A stretch of 8,665 nt of DNA, from assembly GCA_003153055.1 (NCBI GenBank), contig PMBV01000458.1, positions 13,071-21,735 of the forward strand, given 5' to 3'. Positions 6,108-8,665 of the stretch are shown here, piece after piece; the stretch's first letter is position 1; each line of letters starts with the position of its first letter. The DNA comes from Myxococcales bacterium. GTDB taxonomy: Bacteria; Myxococcota; Myxococcia; Myxococcales; Myxococcaceae. Position numbers and translations under genes: made by a program. The notes beneath the pieces were generated by a model, which was not told the DNA's origin, searched no databases, and was given only the letters and a program-made list of their open reading frames with translations.

Positions 6108-6836
6108 ATGTCTGAATCGAAAGCCATTTCGATGCCCGCCCACCTCTGGGAGGCGCTGGAATCGATGTCCGCGGAGATGGGCGTGGACACCAACGGTCTC
6201 GTGGCGCAGGCGGTCTTCACACTGGCTCGGCTCAACGGATACGTCGTGCCGGGCAGAGCGCCGGGGGGCGACCCCCAGAAGGCGGTCGTCGGGGGGTCCG
6301 TGGGGAAGACGGCGCCGCCCAAGTCTTCTGGATCCGCGGCGCGCCGTGCACCCGAGCCGGAGCCTGAACCTGAGCCCGAGCCGGAGCCCGAGCCGATGCC
6401 GCACCACGACCTCGACCTGGAGCCCGAGGGCAACCCGTTCGACCATGTGGATGCCGGTGACGACTTCGGAATGGGGGCCGAGCCGCAACCGGAACCCGAG
6501 CCGGAGCCCGAGGCGCCCCCGACTCGCGGCGCCGGTGGCGGTGGCCGCCCGTCGCTGGTGCTCTTCGTCACGGGTCGCGACCCCTACAAGATGGGGGGTG
6601 ATTCGTTCACCATCGGCCGGGGGAAAACCTGCGACTTCGTCATCGAGTCGAACCGGGTGTCGCGTGAGCACTGCCGTATCACCCGCGAGGGGAGCGAGTT
6701 CGCGTTGGAGGATCTGAACTCGTCCAATGGGACGTTCTTCGGCCCAGCGAAGGACAAGGTGACTCGGAGGAAGATCAAGGATGGGGACGAGTTCACCTTG
6801 GGGACGGAGAAGGTGCGGTTTCAGGTGAAGAAGTAA
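6108..6836 (+). CDS. FHA domain protein with N-terminal ribbon-helix-helix-like segment and Pro-Glu linker
   Basis: A 242-residue protein starting at ATG 6108, with AAGGTG (6095-6100) as ribosome binding site. Residues 5-48 (KAISMPAHLWEALESM, then GVDTNGLVAQAVFTLARLNG) have the strand-helix-helix pattern of a CopG/MetJ-like ribbon-helix-helix segment, a DNA-binding or dimerisation fold. Residues 82-96 and 125-135 are Pro-Glu dipeptide runs in a disordered acidic linker. Residues 147-242 form a complete FHA domain: FTIGRG (167-172), RVSREHCRI (183-191) and DLNSSNGTFF (202-211), with all signature residues (Gly-Arg, Ser-x-x-His, Asn-Gly) intact, so phosphothreonine binding is expected. Its partner is probably a substrate of a Hanks-type Ser/Thr kinase; no kinase is in the window. 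It diverges from the mtgA operon and converges on the peroxiredoxin gene. The direct evidence for DNA binding is only sequence resemblance. Confidence 0.9.
   Translation: MSESKAISMPAHLWEALESMSAEMGVDTNGLVAQAVFTLARLNGYVVPGRAPGGDPQKAVVGGSVGKTAPPKSSGSAARRAPEPEPEPEPEPEPEPMPHHDLDLEPEGNPFDHVDAGDDFGMGAEPQPEPEPEPEAPPTRGAGGGGRPSLVLFVTGRDPYKMGGDSFTIGRGKTCDFVIESNRVSREHCRITREGSEFALEDLNSSNGTFFGPAKDKVTRRKIKDGDEFTLGTEKVRFQVKK
6351..6395 (+). repeat. GAGCCN hexamer run encoding Pro-Glu repeats (first block)
   Basis: Imperfect tandem hexamers encode alternating Pro-Glu at residues 82-96 of the FHA protein. Third positions vary (CCG, CCT, CCC; GAG, GAA), so the repeat is selected mainly as protein rather than being a recent DNA expansion. 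Confidence 0.8.
6480..6512 (+). repeat. GAGCCN hexamer run encoding Pro-Glu repeats (second block)
   Basis: A shorter copy of the same hexamer pattern encodes residues 125-135 with one Gln in place of Glu. It is separated from the first block by about 28 acidic, histidine- and aspartate-containing residues. Confidence 0.75.
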
Positions 6837-6858
6837 GGGGCGCTGAGGGAGGCGCCCC
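6837..6858. terminator. GC-rich hairpin between convergent FHA and peroxiredoxin genes
   Basis: GGGGCGC (6837-6843) pairs perfectly with GCGCCCC (6852-6858) around an eight-base loop, directly after the FHA stop and 13 bases past the peroxiredoxin stop. Its position between converging genes fits a bidirectional terminator. No T-tract follows on either strand, so it may instead only pause polymerase or protect the mRNA 3' end. Confidence 0.45.
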
Positions 6859-6871
6859 AGCCCCTCCCACT

Positions 6872-7354
6872 TCAGCCCGCTGAGCCTTGTCTCCCCTTGG
6901 CCTCCAGCCGCTCGAGCACCACCTCGAGGTGCCGGTACACCTGAACCTCGTGATGAATGACATCTTCCACCACGCCGTTCTCGTCGATGAGGAACGTCGC
7001 CCGGCGATCGATCTTCAGCACCGGCCACACCACCCCATACAACTCCGAGATGGTCCGCGACGCGTCGCCGATCAACGGAAACTGCAGGCCCTCGGCTCGC
7101 GCAAACTCACAGTTCCGCTCCGCCCGGTCGACCGACACCCCGATGAGCTCCGCGTTCAGAGACGTGATGCGCTCGTAGTTGTCTCGAAAGTTCCGCACCT
7201 CCACCGTGCACGCCGGCGTGAAGGCCTTGGGGAAGAAGAACAGCACCACCTTCCGCTTGCCCCGATGGTCCGCCAGACGCACCGGTTCCCCGGAACAATT
7301 GACGGCCTCGAAGTCTGGGGCTCGGTCTCCCACTTGGAGCATCACGTCCTTCAT
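6872..7354 (-). CDS. Peroxiredoxin of the PrxQ/Bcp type
   Basis: A 160-residue thioredoxin-fold thiol peroxidase that reduces H2O2 and organic hydroperoxides in the cytoplasm. The fold signature runs LQVGDRAPDFEAVN (6-19), VVLFFFPKAFTPACTVEVRN (36-55), ELIGVSVDRAERNCEFARAE (69-88) and RRATFLIDENGVV (117-129). Cys49 in FTPACT is the peroxidatic cysteine, and Arg117 or Arg118 matches the usual active-site Arg. The resolving Cys that E. coli Bcp has five residues later is absent (Arg54 there). Cys82 in the following helix region is a candidate resolving residue, as described for a subset of PrxQ proteins; Cys20 is a third. ATG 7354 is chosen because AGGAGG lies four bases upstream; the longer frame to 7594 runs into the intergenic region and is not supported. 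It converges on the FHA gene and diverges from the Clp-like gene. Confidence 0.92.
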   Translation of the reverse strand: MKDVMLQVGDRAPDFEAVNCSGEPVRLADHRGKRKVVLFFFPKAFTPACTVEVRNFRDNYERITSLNAELIGVSVDRAERNCEFARAEGLQFPLIGDASRTISELYGVVWPVLKIDRRATFLIDENGVVEDVIHHEVQVYRHLEVVLERLEAKGRQGSAG

Positions 7355-7435
7355 CACTCCTCCTGCTCCCCCGGGCAAGCAGCCCTTTGGCCCACCACTC
7401 GGGGAGGACCGCCTTCTACACAAGCCAAACTTATT

Positions 7436-7445
7436 TACAAGTGTA
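7436..7445. promoter_or_regulatory. Palindromic operator candidate TACA-N2-TGTA
   Basis: A perfect 4+4 dyad with a two-base spacer inside the AT-rich patch of the divergent region. Its size and position fit a transcription-factor half-site pair, but a ten-base palindrome can also arise by chance. Confidence 0.25.
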
Positions 7446-7532
7446 GCCACTGTAGGGCGTCGGCGTGCCCCGTGACTTCGCCACTGGTTCTGGCAACTTC
7501 CATCAGTCAGCAGCCCGGCCGCGGTCGCGTCT

Positions 7533-7540
7533 GGAGAGGT
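7533..7540 (+). promoter_or_regulatory. Ribosome binding site of the Clp-like gene
   Basis: GGAGAGGT ends four bases before ATG 7545, giving a strong choice of start for a frame that has no stop inside the window. Confidence 0.6.
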
Positions 7541-7544
7541 GCGC

Positions 7545-8665
7545 ATGGGGAAGAAACGCGGAACCGGAGGGGTCGACAGCATCACGACGCTCATCGAGCG
7601 TGATTTGTCAGCGCTCGTGAAGGCTGGGCGGCTCGCCAGCGGGCATGGCCTTGATCAACCCGCCGCCGAACTGGCGACCCTCGTCACCCGGGGCGAGAAG
7701 GCACCGCTGTTGGCCGGCGAAGGGGGCGTGGGAAAGACCGCGGTGGTGCAGGAGCTCGCCCGCCGCATCGAGCAAGGCAACGTCCCCGAGGTGCTCAAGG
7801 GCGCTCGCATCGTCGAGGTCACGGCGGCCGGCATCTTCGCTCGCACCAACACCCCCAAGGGCGCCTCCGAGCTCTTCGAGGAGCTCCTCGAGCACCTGGG
7901 CCAAGTTCCCAACACCATCGTCTTCGTGCGTGACGTGGGCGCGGTCCAGGGCAGCTCACTGGTGCCCGTGCTCATCCGCGCACTGCGCACCGGACACCTC
8001 CGCTTCATCTTCGAAACCCAGGCCCGGCAAGCCTCCGAGCTCCTCAAGAGCGATGACGCCTTGGCTGAGCGGCTCCACTTGGTAGTGGTGAACGAGCCCA
8101 CCATGGAGCGCGCGCGGTGGGTGCTGTCCCGTGTCGCCGAGGAGCTCGAGGTAGAGCAAGGCCTGCCCATCGACCCGTCGGCCTGCGACCTGGCCCTGCG
8201 CTTGTCGGTGAAGTTCCTCCTCGCCCAGCGGCTGCCTCGCAAGGCCATCGAGCTGTTGCGCGAGACGGTGACCGAGGCCGCCAGCGCCTCGAGAGAACGC
8301 GTCACCGGCCATGACGTGCTGACCCGCTTCTGCAGCACCACTCGCCTCCCTCGCTTCATCGCCGACGACGCCGTCCCCCTCGACTTCGAAGAGGTGGGGC
8401 GCTTCTTCGGCACCCGGCTGCTCGGCCAGTCGGACGCCTTGTCGGCGGTGCTCCAGTCGGTGGCGCTCCTCAAGGCCGGGCTCAACAACCCGCGCCGGCC
8501 CCTGGGCGTCTTCCTCTTCGCCGGGCCCACCGGCGTCGGCAAGACCCACCTGGCGAAGCTCTTGGCCGAGTACCTCTTCGGCAGCGCCGATCGCCTCGTG
8601 CGGCTCAACATGGCTGACTACCCCGCGCCAGGAGACGAGCACGTGCTGTTCGGCAGCCCCTGGGC
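7545..8665 (+). CDS. Clp/Hsp100-like double AAA+ ATPase lacking N- and middle domains (runs off the right edge)
   Basis: The frame is open from ATG 7545 to the window end; 373 residues are visible. It aligns by eye with ClpA/ClpB. The first AAA+ module (about 32-245) has Walker A GEGGVGKT (58-65) and the ClpB-like ending DDALAERLHLVVVNEPT (170-186) and RLPRKAIELL (229-238). The second begins at RLLGQSDAL (291-299), with AGLNNPRRPLGVFLFAGPTG (311-330), Walker A GPTGVGKT (327-334) and RLNMADY (353-359). The Clp N-domain is absent, and no coiled-coil middle domain lies between the modules. In module one the Walker B region reads IVFVRDV where ILFIDEL is usual, and the pore-loop aromatic (KYRG) is replaced by TPKG, so it probably binds ATP poorly or hydrolyses it weakly. 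The usual role of the family is ATP-driven unfolding or disaggregation. A ClpV-type T6SS motor is possible but less likely without the N-domain. Confidence 0.87.
   Translation, partial: MGKKRGTGGVDSITTLIERDLSALVKAGRLASGHGLDQPAAELATLVTRGEKAPLLAGEGGVGKTAVVQELARRIEQGNVPEVLKGARIVEVTAAGIFARTNTPKGASELFEELLEHLGQVPNTIVFVRDVGAVQGSSLVPVLIRALRTGHLRFIFETQARQASELLKSDDALAERLHLVVVNEPTMERARWVLSRVAEELEVEQGLPIDPSACDLALRLSVKFLLAQRLPRKAIELLRETVTEAASASRERVTGHDVLTRFCSTTRLPRFIADDAVPLDFEEVGRFFGTRLLGQSDALSAVLQSVALLKAGLNNPRRPLGVFLFAGPTGVGKTHLAKLLAEYLFGSADRLVRLNMADYPAPGDEHVLFGSPW

Larger units (their letters stand above)
7355..7544. promoter_or_regulatory. Divergent intergenic region between peroxiredoxin and Clp-like ATPase genes
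   Basis: A 190-base non-coding region with starts on both sides. Positions 7414-7446 are strikingly AT-richer than anything around them and hold a perfect TACA-N2-TGTA palindrome (7436-7445), a CTACAC/GTGTAG inverted pair (7416-7421 and 7441-7446) and a further TGTAG at 7451-7455. On the minus strand TTGTAA and TAGAAG lie 16 bases apart and could be a weak promoter for the peroxiredoxin gene. The GCCACTG heptamer occurs twice (7446-7452, 7480-7486). I see no small gene here. Confidence 0.4.

Noticed and set aside
6351..6512. Tandem repeats considered as a CRISPR-like or other non-coding repeat array.
   Set aside because: The units are six bases long, in frame, and encode a Pro-Glu linker within a clear FHA protein.
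6020..6571. An open minus-strand frame extends mtgA upstream by 184 residues, with long Gly-Ser runs.
   Set aside because: It is the antisense of the FHA gene; the Gly-Ser runs are the complement of its Pro-Glu codons. MtgA from ATG 6019 already has the full family length.
7355..7594. Possible N-terminal extension of the peroxiredoxin upstream of ATG 7354.
   Set aside because: The extension has no family similarity, crosses the AT-rich regulatory patch and the start of the Clp-like gene, and a strong Shine-Dalgarno precedes ATG 7354.
7655..8611. A 318-codon minus-strand open frame rich in Ser and Arg.
   Set aside because: It is antisense to the Clp-like gene, whose Walker motifs show that the plus strand is coding.

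Overview
The window is GC-rich, with G or C in most third codon positions, and densely coded on both strands. The protein repertoire (secreted kelch propeller, FHA protein with a Pro-Glu linker, monofunctional transglycosylase, LysM/peptidoglycan-binding accessory protein) suggests a myxobacterium of the Myxococcaceae/Archangiaceae type. This is inference from style and gene content; there is no marker gene. Nine protein-coding genes are supported. Two of them run off the window ends (a minus-strand gene over base 1 and a plus-strand gene over base 8665). No rRNA, tRNA, CRISPR array or insertion sequence was seen, and no stretch over 300 bases lacks a gene.

Left part (1-2063): a small divergent cassette. 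On the minus strand a short protein with an Ig-like/carboxypeptidase-regulatory-like look is translationally coupled (TAATG overlap) to the N-terminal 289 residues of a phospholipase D-like protein. On the plus strand, facing away, is a 217-residue protein with a LysM-like N-terminus, a beta-rich middle and a C-terminal peptidoglycan-binding domain. This combination resembles secretion-associated effector cassettes (T6SS or contractile-injection type), but no VgrG, PAAR or structural gene is in view.

Middle (2071-6019, minus strand): a tightly spaced run transcribed in the order mtgA-like peptidoglycan glycosyltransferase, CASTOR/POLLUX-like two-RCK membrane protein, and exported seven-blade kelch protein. 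The gaps are 27 and 7 bases, so an operon is likely. The channel-like protein appears to lack the stretch between its two membrane helices where a pore loop would normally lie.

Right part: an FHA protein (6108-6836, plus) diverges from mtgA across 88 bases. It has an N-terminal ribbon-helix-helix-like segment, a Pro-Glu linker and a complete C-terminal FHA domain. It converges on a PrxQ/Bcp-type peroxiredoxin (6872-7354, minus), with a GC-rich hairpin between the two. A 190-base intergenic region with an AT-rich palindrome separates the peroxiredoxin from a divergent Clp/Hsp100-like double-AAA+ ATPase (7545 onward). That ATPase lacks the Clp N-domain and the ClpB middle domain, and its first ATPase module looks catalytically degenerate.

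The genes most worth a second look are the pore-less CASTOR-like protein, the stripped-down Hsp100 and the divergent PLD/LysM cassette. None amounts to a demonstrated new system from this sequence alone.
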